Assembly (NCBI GenBank): GCA_025937835.1
Contig: JAICQO010000025.1
Span: 1-64,000, forward strand
DNA length: 64,000 nt
Reading direction: 5' to 3'
From: Polyangiaceae bacterium
Lineage (GTDB): Bacteria; Myxococcota_A; Polyangia; Polyangiales; Polyangiaceae
In this document: in pieces, positions 34,935-44,142 of the stretch
How positions within the stretch are numbered: position 1 is the first letter of the stretch
Layout: every line of letters begins with the position of its first letter
Program-made: the position numbers and the translations under genes
The notes under the pieces: generated by a model
What the model saw: the letters and a program-made list of their open reading frames with translations, nothing else
Told to the model about the DNA's origin: nothing
Databases searched by the model: none

Positions 34935-36370
34935 AGAGCCGCAGTCGCCGTGTGTTCCTGCGAGCGGTCGGCACCGGCTTCGCCGCGCTGCCGTTCGTAC
35001 GGCTCGCCGAGAACTCCTTCGCGCAATCGATGGGCGAGGAGCTGCCGCAGCGGTTCATCGGCCTCTACCACCCGCACGGGGTCGCCGCCGAGCTGTTCGC
35101 GATGCGCGACGGAGACACCGAGACCAGCTTCGACCTCGGCTACGAAGACTGCCCGCTCCAGCCGTTCGACGACGCCGAAAGCTACGGCCAAAGCTTCAAG
35201 GACAAGATCCTCGTGATCGAGGGCATCGACGTGCTCTCGGACACGAACGCACACAACTCGGCGGGTACGATCCTCACCGGCAGCCGCATCGTCGGCGGCA
35301 ACGGCGGGCTGCCGACCAACAGCTCGCTCGACCAGTTCCTCGCGGTCGAATACGGCCTCGGCAACACGACGCTCGTGCCGAGCGTCGCGCTCGGCGTGGG
35401 GAACAAGACCCTGACGGCGCGGGAGACGCTGTCGTTCGGCGTCGGCGGGGTGCCGATCACCAAGATCATCGATCCGGTGCTGGCGTTCGACTACTTGTTC
35501 AAGCACGCCGTCGTCGGCACGGAGCCGGCCGCCCAGGCCGAGGCAGAGCGCCAGCAGAGGCTCGGCAAGAGCCTGATCGACTTCGTGAATGGCGACGTGA
35601 AGCGCCTGCGCGCGCGCGTCAGCGACTGGGACGTGCACAAGCTCGATCAGCACCTCGATTCCTTGCGTGCGCTCGAGAAGAAGTTCGAAAGCGTCGCTCT
35701 TTCGAGCGGCTGTTCGCTGCCGGCGCGTCCGAGCGCGTTCCCGGCGCTCGAACGCTACAACGGCGGCGAGCCTTATTTCGAAGCGATCACGGATTTACAG
35801 ATCGACCTGCTCGCGCTGGCGATGGGCTGCGACATCACGCGCTTCGCCACGCTGTGCTTGAACGACCTGTCGTACGCCGACAACCCGCTCGGCCTACCCG
35901 AAGACAACCACGGCGGGATGGCCCACACCTACGCGGCGGGTCCCGTCGGTGGCAACGGCAGCGTGATCGGCAACGGCAACCCCGACAGCTGGAAGCGGCT
36001 CGCCCGCTTCAATCGCTACTGCTACGGCAAGGTCGCGCGCCTGATGCAACGGCTCGCAGAATCCGAGATCCTCGACGGGACTCTGATTTACGCCTCGAGC
36101 GAGATGGGCAACCCGGCCGCGCACAGCACGCGCAACGTGCCCACGCTGCTCGCCGGCGGGCTGAACGGCAAGATCCGCATGGGTCGTCGCCTCAAGTTCC
36201 GGATGGACTGCCCGGCGGGCGCGTCCTGCGACCCGAAGCTCGCCGACTACGAGACGATGCCGAACAACCGTCTGTTGGTCTCGATCGCGCAGAAGTTCGG
36301 CGTCGAGCTGATCGACTACGGCAACCAGCCGGAGGCCGAGCTCGCAGCCGGGACGGTGCCGGGCGTCTGA
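34931..36370 (+). CDS. Exported DUF1552 protein
   Basis: 479 residues. The N-terminus SRRVFLRAVGTGFAALPF is a good Tat signal. DUF1552 features include RFIGLYHPHGVAAELF, SFKDKILVIEGID, NAHNSAGTILTGSR, SLDQFLAVEYG and LSYADNPLGLPEDNHGGMAHT, ending with SSEMGNPAAHSTRNVPTLLAGG. The fold resembles alkaline phosphatase/sulphatase-type enzymes, but no proven reaction is known to me. It is translated with the upstream haem-motif lipoprotein (ATGA overlap). GGGAGGA before the ATG supports the start. Confidence 0.88.
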   Translation: MKSRSRRVFLRAVGTGFAALPFVRLAENSFAQSMGEELPQRFIGLYHPHGVAAELFAMRDGDTETSFDLGYEDCPLQPFDDAESYGQSFKDKILVIEGIDVLSDTNAHNSAGTILTGSRIVGGNGGLPTNSSLDQFLAVEYGLGNTTLVPSVALGVGNKTLTARETLSFGVGGVPITKIIDPVLAFDYLFKHAVVGTEPAAQAEAERQQRLGKSLIDFVNGDVKRLRARVSDWDVHKLDQHLDSLRALEKKFESVALSSGCSLPARPSAFPALERYNGGEPYFEAITDLQIDLLALAMGCDITRFATLCLNDLSYADNPLGLPEDNHGGMAHTYAAGPVGGNGSVIGNGNPDSWKRLARFNRYCYGKVARLMQRLAESEILDGTLIYASSEMGNPAAHSTRNVPTLLAGGLNGKIRMGRRLKFRMDCPAGASCDPKLADYETMPNNRLLVSIAQKFGVELIDYGNQPEAELAAGTVPGV

Positions 36371-36380
36371 AATGAAGAAC

Positions 36381-36420
36381 GCGGCGCGCTACTCCCCAAG
36401 AGGGCGGAGTAGAGCGCCGC
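36381..36420. terminator. Strong hairpin between convergent genes
   Basis: GCGGCGC-G-CTACTCC pairs with GGAGTAG-A-GCGCCGC: fourteen base pairs with one G/A mismatch and a ten-base loop. It begins ten bases after the DUF1552 stop and lies 41 bases beyond the end of the esterase gene on the other strand, a good place for a bidirectional terminator. There is no U-run, as is usual in very GC-rich genomes. Confidence 0.6.
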
Positions 36421-36460
36421 GCCGCCGCCCGCTACCGGGCTGCAGATGCCGAGAGGCCCC

Positions 36461-38116
36461 TCAGGCGAAGGGGTCCCAGGCCAGGTTGCCGCTGAGCATC
36501 GGGATGTCCCAATCGATCCACTGCGCCTGATCGAACTTGCCGAGCTTGGTGGTGGTGCTGCGCGTGTTGAGCTCGTCGACGCCGCTCGTGTCCGCCATGC
36601 CGTCCTTGAGGAAGCGCGTCACGAAGTTGTCGAGGTACTTCTGCTGGCTCGACGGGAACTGGCAATGGCCGTGGTCCTTCGGGACCGTGACGCCGCAGCG
36701 ATCCTTGATGCCGAGGGCTTCGAACACCGCGCGACCGGCGATGCCGCCGCCGTAGCACGCCACGGGACCCAACCAGTCGATGTCGTTCTCGAGCAGGAGC
36801 ACGGCTCGCGGCGCGCACAGCGCCACCGCGAAATGCTGATCCGCCGGGAGCTTCGCGTTCTGGCCGTTGGCGTACTGCCTGAAGTCCGCGCCCTGCCAGT
36901 TTGCCTCGCCGACGATCTCGGCGGACTCCTGGATGTTCTGGCCGGCCTTCTTCTCGGCCTCGGAAATACGCCAGGCCGCGCAGCCGCCGGAACCGCCCTC
37001 TTGCATGAGGGTGAGCGCCACGCGCTCGTCGAATGCGCCCATCGCGAGCGCGCCCTTACCGTTGCGCGAGCAACCCGTGACCGCGATGCGCTTCCAGTTG
37101 ATACCGGCTTGCGGCACCTGCTCGAGCGCGTCGATGATCCGGCTGAGGCCCCAGGCCCAACCGATCAGCGAGCCGCTCTTCTTCGCGGCGTCGCCGTACA
37201 GCGTGTGGACGAGGCCACCCGAGCCGACCGTCTTCGACTCCTGCGCGATCATGTTGTTCGGCATGTCGATGCGCGCCACACCGTTCAGCGCGCTGAGCGA
37301 CGAGCCGCCGCAGGTGATGAGACACGGCACCGGCGACGCTTCCGTCCCGCCGCCGCTGATGCGCACCGAGAACGAACCCGAGTTGCTGCCGACCTTCATG
37401 TTGATGGTCAGCTGGCCGCCGCTGAACGTGGCTTCCAGGCTGTCCGGCGGCGGCATCTTGGGGCCGTAGATCGAGGCCTGGAGCGCTGCGCTGAGGTCGG
37501 CGCGCAAGCACGCCCAATCTTCCTTCTTGGTGATGCGCTGGCCGTTCAGGAACTTGAACGGATCGGGCAACTTCGGGTTGGACACGGCGTTGGCGAAAGC
37601 GGGCACCATGCCGATGCTGCAGCCCTTGCCGTTGTCCTCTTTCCAGCCGCCGGTGGACGGCGTGCTCGGGCCGCCACCGCCGCCACCGTTCGGCGTACCG
37701 CCACTGACGACCGGACCGCCGCCGGAGCCGCCCCCGCCATTTCCCGGTGCAGTGCCGCCGGTCGTGCCACCGCTGCCCGCGGGAGCCGTGCCGCCCGTGG
37801 TACCACCGCTGCCCGCGGGAGCCGTGCCGCCCGTGGTACCGCCGCTGCCGGCGGGAGCGGTGCCGCCCGTCGTGCCACCGCTGGAGGTGACTGAAGCACC
37901 GCCGGTGGATTTGCCGCCGCCGGTCGGTGCGCCGCCGGAGCCGCCCGTCGTACCCGGAGTGGCCGGCGGGTTGTTGGCGTCTTCGGCGCTGCACGCTGCG
38001 AGAAGACCGGTAGCCGCCCCAGCCGCACCCAACGCCAGGAGCTTCCGGCGAGTGTCCGAGCCGAGAGACTGGTCTTGCGGTGTTTTCGTGGATTCGTTGT
38101 CTGAACGGTTACTCAT
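36461..38116 (-). CDS. CE15 glucuronoyl esterase-like lipoprotein
   Basis: 551 residues. The N-terminus has RRKLLALGAAGAATGLLAAC, a Tat-like signal with a lipobox, then a Gly/Thr-rich linker with 12-residue repeats to about residue 145. The catalytic domain shows the CE15 nucleophile motif VTGCSRNGKGALAMGAFDERVALT, with Ser350, followed by QEGGSGGCAAWR, and a likely catalytic His in KDHGHCQFP near the end. CE15 enzymes cut ester links between glucuronoxylan and lignin. With the nearby GH5 and GH8 genes this supports lignocellulose breakdown. It converges with the DUF1552 gene across a strong hairpin. Confidence 0.88.
   Translation of the reverse strand: MSNRSDNESTKTPQDQSLGSDTRRKLLALGAAGAATGLLAACSAEDANNPPATPGTTGGSGGAPTGGGKSTGGASVTSSGGTTGGTAPAGSGGTTGGTAPAGSGGTTGGTAPAGSGGTTGGTAPGNGGGGSGGGPVVSGGTPNGGGGGGPSTPSTGGWKEDNGKGCSIGMVPAFANAVSNPKLPDPFKFLNGQRITKKEDWACLRADLSAALQASIYGPKMPPPDSLEATFSGGQLTINMKVGSNSGSFSVRISGGGTEASPVPCLITCGGSSLSALNGVARIDMPNNMIAQESKTVGSGGLVHTLYGDAAKKSGSLIGWAWGLSRIIDALEQVPQAGINWKRIAVTGCSRNGKGALAMGAFDERVALTLMQEGGSGGCAAWRISEAEKKAGQNIQESAEIVGEANWQGADFRQYANGQNAKLPADQHFAVALCAPRAVLLLENDIDWLGPVACYGGGIAGRAVFEALGIKDRCGVTVPKDHGHCQFPSSQQKYLDNFVTRFLKDGMADTSGVDELNTRSTTTKLGKFDQAQWIDWDIPMLSGNLAWDPFA
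37751..37890 (-). repeat. 36-base tandem repeat in the esterase linker
   Basis: About four copies of a 36-base unit encode the linker repeat GSGGTTGGTAPA. Two central copies are nearly identical at the DNA level, so the copy number may vary between strains. It is coding and in frame. Confidence 0.8.
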
Positions 38117-38407
38117 TGGGCCTCTCGCTGCGGTTCGGCTGAGCGGGTAAACTCAGGCGCACACAAACTCCCGAAAGCGCCCCGATTGATCATGGAACGC
38201 GCGATTTCTGGCGGCGAATCCCGAGATTTCCTGAACCCCCGCTAGAGATTTCCGCTGCGCTCGTCACCCAGACACTTCGGACGCAAGATTCCAACCCAAG
38301 CGCCGCGATCGAGAGGTAACGAGTATCGGGCCTGCGCTGCGAACGTGCAGAGCAAGAGCGAGAGAATCTCTCATTTCTCTCGCTTCAGCCCGATGAAGGA
38401 CGACGCT
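38117..38407. other. Upstream region of the esterase gene
   Basis: About 290 bases between two minus-strand genes; it should hold the esterase promoter. No RNA gene, repeat or hairpin strong enough to call was seen. Confidence 0.35.
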
Positions 38408-38776
38408 TCAGCAGCGCGTCGCCGCCCACGAGAAGGTGCCGCGCGGGCTGCTGACGCTCCCGCGCAAGCGCTTTCCCTCCAGCGCGCCGCTGAAGCGCGC
38501 TTCACCGCGCGAGCCGCTGACCGCGAAGCGCACGCGCTTGCCATTCACGGCGGTCTTGCGTAGCGGCGTCTGCTTTCCGTCGCGGCTGATGCTGCCGGAG
38601 AGCGCAGTGTCGTTCAGCGCGAGCTTCAGGCGGGCGCGGATCGTCGGCACCAGGATCGGCGTGTCGATGGCCACGTTCCAGCAACCCTGAAGGGCGGGTT
38701 CCGGAGGGTCCGCCGCGGCCGGACCGGCCACGCACAGTGTGAGCAGGCAGAGCAGCGAGCTGAGTTTGTAAGTCAT
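38408..38776 (-). CDS. Small secreted beta-rich protein
   Basis: 122 residues. A clear signal peptide ends AGPAAA-DPP. The mature part is short and strand-rich (GCWNVAIDTP, RARLKLALNDTALSGSISRDGKQ, RFAVSGSRGEARFSGALEGKRLRGSV) with two Cys, one at each end (GCW and TRC-stop), that could pair. The pattern resembles small lipocalin-like or hydrolase-assisting domains seen in myxobacteria. No family assigned. Confidence 0.65.
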   Translation of the reverse strand: MTYKLSSLLCLLTLCVAGPAAADPPEPALQGCWNVAIDTPILVPTIRARLKLALNDTALSGSISRDGKQTPLRKTAVNGKRVRFAVSGSRGEARFSGALEGKRLRGSVSSPRGTFSWAATRC

Positions 38777-38926
38777 GTGGGTGAAAGGCTAAGTAGTGGA
38801 TTTCGCGGGAGGGTTACCGGCACGTGTCCGAAAGTGCAAGCACCCGTTGCCATTGGACGATCAGGCGCGCGTGTCCATGCAAACGGTCGAAAGATCTCCG
38901 GCTTTAACGGAGAGAGCGCGCGTCCA

Positions 38927-41900
38927 TCACGGCGGTAACGGCGCTGGCTCGACCGACTCCGGCTCGCCCCTGGAAGCGCGCCGCCCCGTGACGATCACCT
39001 CTTCGGTTCCGTCGGCGTTCACTTGCCGGACGAGGCGATACGTCGTGTTCCCGCCGTTGCGCGCGACCTCCGGTGCGGCGATCAACAGCTGGAGCTCGAG
39101 CTGCTTGCAGAGGTCGAACAACACTCCCAGGTTGTCTTGCGACAGGCGGTTCGCCTCGTCGAGGAACAGGAAGCGCAGCGTCCCGCTCGTGCGGCGATTG
39201 CGGAACAGGCTCGCGTCCCTCTCCCACTCCGTGAGCACGACCATCATCAGCGCGGCGCCCACGCCAATCGCCTCGCCCGTGGACAGCCGAGTCGGGCTCA
39301 CGCGCTCGAACCCGGACTTGGCGCGGCGCTCCACCTCGACCTCGAGCTCCAGGTACTCGCGGTAGTCGAGCAGGCGCTGCCCGCCGCTCTTGCCGCCGCC
39401 GTAACGGCGGAAGATCTCGTCCAGGGCTTCTTCGACGGGTAGCGCGGCCTGAAACAACAGCTCCTGCGCGGCCCCTTCGCGGATCGCCTTCAGGATCTGA
39501 TCCATGCGCTCGATGCGCCGGAGCTGCACGCGGATCGCTGCCACGCTGCCGAACGAGATGCCCTCGAGGTGTTGGTTGAGTCGCCGCACCTGGGCCGCGG
39601 CCCGGCGCAGCTTGACCTCGATGCCGCGCGCCACGTCTTCCGAGGCTCCGCGGAGATCGAGCTCCTGGCGTAGCAAGCGCTCGTCGAGCAGCGCCAGGTG
39701 ATCGCGCAGGCGCTCGAGAGCCTCGAGGGGATCGGGCACCTCGGCGATCTGCGACGGCAAGCGCCGCGCCAGCCACTCGCGCACGTCCTTCCAGGCCGCG
39801 ACCTGTATCGGCGCCAGATCGCCCGCGGCGGAGAAGCGCTGATTGAGCTCGTTGCCGAGCGATTGACCGCCGCGCGCGCGCAGTAGACGGTCGCAAAGCA
39901 CCTCGCCGCGGCTCCTGGCCTCCGAGCGAAGCTCGCGTCCGCTCGGCTCGCCGCGGCGGATCAAGAAGCTCGGGTCGAGGTTTCGGAGCAAGCCCGTGCC
40001 CTCGACTTCGGAAAGCAGCTGCCGGCGCCGTCGCTCGAGCGGCTCGATCGCGGCCTCTTCGGCCTCGCGAGCGCGGGTGCGCTCCGCCAACGCCGATTCG
40101 GCCTGACGCTTGCGCTCACGCAGCGAGCCGAGCTCTTCGGCGATACGGCTCGCATCCGCCTCGCTGCTCTCGGCGCGCTCTGCCTCGCGTTCGACGTCGA
40201 CGGCGGCCGCCGCCAGCGCCTCGGGACTGAACTCGGGCGCCAGGCGCGCGAGCTCCGCCTGAGCGAGCTCGGCGTGCGCGGCGATCGCACCGCGACGCGC
40301 GTCCAGCTCCTGAAATCGGCTGGCCCGTGCCTGCCACGTCGCTTCGGCGAGCACGAGCTCGGCGTCCGCGCTCGCGACCTGCGCAGTCAGTGATTCGAGC
40401 TCGGATTCGAGCGCCGGCACGAGCCGCGTCCCCTCGTCCAGCGCGGCCTCGGCTTCCGTGTATTGCCGCGCAGCGCGGGTTTCGATGGCCGCTTCCAGCG
40501 CCTCGATCCCGCGGAAACGACGATCGCGCTCGGCGTCGAGCTCCGCGCGCTCCCGGGCGAAGCGCTCGAGCTCGTCCGGCGGCGGCGGGGGCACGCGCAG
40601 GGCCTCCGCCCACTCGCCGAGCGTCTTCTGCGCGGATTTGGTGCGCGCGAGCTCGGCCTCTGCAGCGCGCGCCTCGGCGACTTCGCGCTCGAGCTCGGCC
40701 GCGCTCGGGCCATCGACGGCGCTCAGGTGGTGTAGCTCGGCGAGCAAGGGCCGCAGCGCTTCGAGCTGCTTCCTGAGCTCGCCGGCCTGCGACAACTGAG
40801 CGAGGCTGTCACTGCTATGGGTGGAGGCCAGGCTCTGCGCGCTCAGGATCCGCGCTTCGAGCTCGTCGGCCGCGCCTCGCGGGTCGGGGCCGAATACGAG
40901 CTCGGAGTCACGCAGCAGCTCTTCGACCGAAGCGAGCTGCGCGTCCATTCGCCGCAGCTCGGAGCTGGTGCGCTCGAGCTCGAGCTCGACGTGCTCCGCC
41001 TCGGCGAGCAACGCGCGCCGCCGCGCCTCCCGCGCCGTGCGGCCGAGATTCGGGCGCTCCGGGATCCGACTCACCCGCACCCCCACCTCCGTGGAGACCG
41101 TCAGCAAGCGCTCACCGACGAGCTGGCCTTCGCCAGCCGGAATTTCGTGCCCCGCACGCACCAGCAGCAGCTCGTCGAGGCGCGCGTCGGAGTCTTGCAA
41201 CTTGGCGAGCGCATCCGTCAGATCTTCGACCACGATCGCCTGTGCGAGCGGGCCGAGCTCCGCCTGCAGGCGCGCAGCTCGGTCGGCCTCGACGTCCTCG
41301 TAGCGGGTCGCGAACAGCTCCCCTCCGAGCTCTTCACACAGCTCGAGCAGCCGCGGATCGAAGGTCCCGCCCTCGCGCTCGAAGCGCGTGGCTTCGGCGA
41401 GCAGGGCCTCGCGCCGAGAGCGCTCCGAGAAGGCGCGCGAGCGCAGTATCTCGCGCTCCGCGAGCAGCCGATCTTTGGCGGCGCGAAGCTCGTCCTCGGT
41501 CGCGGGGATGCCGCCGAGCAGCGCGGCCAGGCGCTCCGCGGAGGTCTTGCCGCGTTGAAAGCGTTGAGACTTGGCCCGCGCTTCCGCCAGGCGCTCGCCG
41601 AGCCGCATCGTCTGCTCCTCGAGCGCTCGGCGGGACGCGGCGAGATCGCGCGCCTGTTCCTCGGCCCGATAGAGCTGCTCGGTGAGCCGAGCCACCGTGC
41701 GCTCGACCTCTCGCGCGAGCTCGGGGTGTGCCGGATCGATGCCCGCCGCCTCGATCCGCGCGCGGACTTCGAGCGCGCGCTCCGTGTCGCGCTCGACGCG
41801 GGCGAGCTCCGAGGCGAGCGCTCGAAGCTGCCGGGCGCGCGGGCGGAGCTCCGAGAGACGGCCGAGCTCGCGGCGAGCCAGCGTGTATCGATCGTCGTCC

Positions 41901-43351
41901 GGCGCGAGCACCACGATCGCAGCGAGCGCCGCCTCTGCCCGCGCGTAGTCGTCGCGCCGCTGCTTTTCGGAGGTGAGCTCGCGCTCTCTCCGGGCGCGCT
42001 CGGCGTCGAGCCGTGCGAGCTCCTCGCGCACTCGTCCGAGCGTCGGCTCGAGGCCTTCCTCGGCGAGCTCCGGGAGCGAGAGCAAGCCGCGCGCCTCGGC
42101 GAGCGCCGCGTGCCCGCGCCGGAACGCGTGGGCGCGGCGGTGCAGCTCTTCGAGCCCGCTCTGCAGGTTCGCCAGGCCCCGCGCGGCCTTGTCGTAGGTT
42201 TCACGCGCGCGGCCGAGCTCGCGCTTCGCGTTCTCTCGCGCCTCTTCCGCGCGCTCGAGCTCGAGCCTGGCAGCGGCGGCGTCGGCCTGCGCCGGGTAAA
42301 GCTCGGCGGCCAGCACCTCGCAGCGCCGCGAGAGCTCCGCGGCGCGCTCGAGCGTCTCGCGGCGGGCCTTCTCGGCGTCGAGCCGGGCGCGCGTCTCGGC
42401 CACGCGGGCACGCGCCGCGGCCTCGCGCGTGGCGCCGTCGGCGAGGGCGGCTTCTGCCTCGGCGAGCGCGAAGCGAGCGCCGTTCTCCTGCGAGCGCGCG
42501 GCTTCGGTGCTGCGCGCTGCTTCGTCGACCTCGGCCTGAAGCGCGGCGAGGGCTGCGCCGAACATGCTCGCGCCTGCCTCGTACACGCCGCTGATCTCGC
42601 GCTCCAGCGCGCGCGCCTCCTGCACCTCCGTGCGCGTGCGCCGGCAGGCGTCGAGGTTGGCACGCATCCTGGACAGCGTGTCCGACAGCCCGCTCTCTTC
42701 CCGCAACAGAAAGGTCCGGAGCTCGCTGGTCAGCGCGCGCGAGATGCCGCCCGTCATGCTGGTGCGCAGCATCTCGTTGAACTTCGCGCGCTCGTCCTCG
42801 TTGGCAAGGCGCAGCGGCACGATCCCGCGCTCGAACAGGGCCGTGAAGTAGTCGCGCACGCTCTCGAAGGCTTCGATGCGCGCGCCGAGCTCGACCGCGC
42901 GCGCCTTGAGCTCGGAGAGCTCCGGCACGCGCTGCTTCTCGCCGTCCGGCACCAGGAGCAACGCCGACAGGCCGTGCACGGGGGAGAGGCCGTGCACCAT
43001 CAGCGCGCTGAGCTGAACGCTCGGCTCGGCCTTGCGCTCGAGCTGAACGCACAGAACCACGCGCTCCCCTTCGAGCTCGAGCTCGAGCGCCGCGTAGGAA
43101 GGGCCGCCCTCGGCGCCGAGACGGCCGTAAATGCCGCGGTCGCCGCCGGTTGCCGCGGTCTCTCCCAGGTTGGTGAAGCGCAGCCGCGCGAGATCGGGCA
43201 GCAGCACCAGATACGCGGCGATCATCACCGTGGTCTTGCCGGCGCCGTTCGCCCCCTCGAGCGCCGTCACCTGCTGATCCAGCAGGTAGCGTTCGAAGAA
43301 CACTCCCTTCCAGTTCACGAGGGCGAGCGTCGTCGCCCGCGCTCGGCTCAT
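38927..43351 (-). CDS. mukB: MukB-type SMC condensin subunit
   Basis: 1474 residues, close to the 1486 of E. coli MukB. The N-terminal head begins ATTLALVNWKGVFFERYLLD and has Walker A GANGAGKTT at 33-41, then LPDLARLRFTNLGETAATGG. Two long Glu/Arg/Ala-rich coiled coils flank a hinge near residues 665-760 (PLAQAIVVEDL, then FPNL-like RIPERPNLGRTARE). The C-terminal head has LLDYREYLELEVEVERR, the signature LSTGEAIGVGAALMMVV near residue 1355, Walker B LRFLFLDEANRL near 1395 and LLIAAPEVARNGGNTTYRLVRQV. These match MukB rather than the SMC or MksB patterns. It should load onto DNA as a dimer with MukE and MukF to organise the chromosome. Its ATG overlaps the mukE stop (ATGA). Confidence 0.94.
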   Translation of the reverse strand: MSRARATTLALVNWKGVFFERYLLDQQVTALEGANGAGKTTVMIAAYLVLLPDLARLRFTNLGETAATGGDRGIYGRLGAEGGPSYAALELELEGERVVLCVQLERKAEPSVQLSALMVHGLSPVHGLSALLLVPDGEKQRVPELSELKARAVELGARIEAFESVRDYFTALFERGIVPLRLANEDERAKFNEMLRTSMTGGISRALTSELRTFLLREESGLSDTLSRMRANLDACRRTRTEVQEARALEREISGVYEAGASMFGAALAALQAEVDEAARSTEAARSQENGARFALAEAEAALADGATREAAARARVAETRARLDAEKARRETLERAAELSRRCEVLAAELYPAQADAAAARLELERAEEARENAKRELGRARETYDKAARGLANLQSGLEELHRRAHAFRRGHAALAEARGLLSLPELAEEGLEPTLGRVREELARLDAERARRERELTSEKQRRDDYARAEAALAAIVVLAPDDDRYTLARRELGRLSELRPRARQLRALASELARVERDTERALEVRARIEAAGIDPAHPELAREVERTVARLTEQLYRAEEQARDLAASRRALEEQTMRLGERLAEARAKSQRFQRGKTSAERLAALLGGIPATEDELRAAKDRLLAEREILRSRAFSERSRREALLAEATRFEREGGTFDPRLLELCEELGGELFATRYEDVEADRAARLQAELGPLAQAIVVEDLTDALAKLQDSDARLDELLLVRAGHEIPAGEGQLVGERLLTVSTEVGVRVSRIPERPNLGRTAREARRRALLAEAEHVELELERTSSELRRMDAQLASVEELLRDSELVFGPDPRGAADELEARILSAQSLASTHSSDSLAQLSQAGELRKQLEALRPLLAELHHLSAVDGPSAAELEREVAEARAAEAELARTKSAQKTLGEWAEALRVPPPPPDELERFARERAELDAERDRRFRGIEALEAAIETRAARQYTEAEAALDEGTRLVPALESELESLTAQVASADAELVLAEATWQARASRFQELDARRGAIAAHAELAQAELARLAPEFSPEALAAAAVDVEREAERAESSEADASRIAEELGSLRERKRQAESALAERTRAREAEEAAIEPLERRRRQLLSEVEGTGLLRNLDPSFLIRRGEPSGRELRSEARSRGEVLCDRLLRARGGQSLGNELNQRFSAAGDLAPIQVAAWKDVREWLARRLPSQIAEVPDPLEALERLRDHLALLDERLLRQELDLRGASEDVARGIEVKLRRAAAQVRRLNQHLEGISFGSVAAIRVQLRRIERMDQILKAIREGAAQELLFQAALPVEEALDEIFRRYGGGKSGGQRLLDYREYLELEVEVERRAKSGFERVSPTRLSTGEAIGVGAALMMVVLTEWERDASLFRNRRTSGTLRFLFLDEANRLSQDNLGVLFDLCKQLELQLLIAAPEVARNGGNTTYRLVRQVNADGTEEVIVTGRRASRGEPESVEPAPLPP

Positions 43352-44142
43352 TCAGGCTGCTCCACCGGCTTCGACACGTCCTCGAAGCCGAAGTCCTCGA
43401 GCAGCTCGGGATCGAGCTCGGGCTCGGTTCCGGGATCGCCCTCGGGGTCCAGGGCGGAATCCTCGTCGAGCTCGGGCGCGCTCTCGTCTTCTTCGCTGGC
43501 TTCGGGGACGGAGTCGAGCGGGGTGAGCGACAGCTCGCCGCTCGCGACCAGCCGCTCCAGCGCCTCCGTCGAATCTGCCGACGAACGCACCGGCTCCGCG
43601 AAGCGCAGCAGCGCCGGCCGGAGCTTGAGCTCTTCGGCGCCGATCGCGTCGACGAAGCCCAGCGCCGCGAGCCGTCGCAAGGCGTCCGCCACGCGCGAGC
43701 GCACGGTTTCCTGAGCCACGCGTTCGTCGTAGCGGCGGCGCTTGGGGTTCAGCGCGCGCACCAGCGCGTCCGTCCCCATCACCGTGGCGAGGTGGCCGAG
43801 CACCTGCTCGCGCGTGACCCGCCCGCCCTGCTCCAGCGTCGCAGGATCGAGGTACAAGAGCGTCAGCGCCTGCCCGACCAGCATCTCCGCGATCCCGAGC
43901 TGCCGCTTGGCGAGCCGGTCGCCGGTCGGGAGCAAGTAGTAAAAACCGTCGCTCCGGTAGACGAGGTCCGCGCCGAAACGCTTGTAAAACGGCTCGAGGA
44001 CGTCGGCCGCGTCCGACAAGAACCCGAACCACGCGACGTCGTCCCGGTCGATGTGCCGGCCTCGCCGCAAGGCCAGATCCACGTCCGGGAAATGCTCGTC
44101 CTGCACCGCGTCCCCGAGCGTCACGAACTTCGTCGCCGTCAT
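43348..44142 (-). CDS. mukE: Condensin subunit MukE
   Basis: 264 residues; E. coli MukE is about 230. Clear correspondences are HFPDVDLALRRGRHIDRDD, FLSDAADVLEPFYKRFGADL, GFYYLLPTGDRLAKRQLGIAEMLVGQALTLLYLDP and VRSRVADALRRLAALGFVD, which follow the E. coli order. The C-terminal 70 residues form an acidic, Glu/Asp/Pro-rich tail that is longer than in E. coli. ATG 44142 overlaps the mukF stop. MukE binds MukF and modulates the MukB ATPase. Confidence 0.93.
   Translation of the reverse strand: MTATKFVTLGDAVQDEHFPDVDLALRRGRHIDRDDVAWFGFLSDAADVLEPFYKRFGADLVYRSDGFYYLLPTGDRLAKRQLGIAEMLVGQALTLLYLDPATLEQGGRVTREQVLGHLATVMGTDALVRALNPKRRRYDERVAQETVRSRVADALRRLAALGFVDAIGAEELKLRPALLRFAEPVRSSADSTEALERLVASGELSLTPLDSVPEASEEDESAPELDEDSALDPEGDPGTEPELDPELLEDFGFEDVSKPVEQPE

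Noticed and set aside
40817-43714. A 965-codon plus-strand open frame opposite mukB
   Set aside because: mukB is certain from its motifs at both ends. The antisense frame is a by-product of the GC-rich Glu/Ala/Arg coiled-coil codons.
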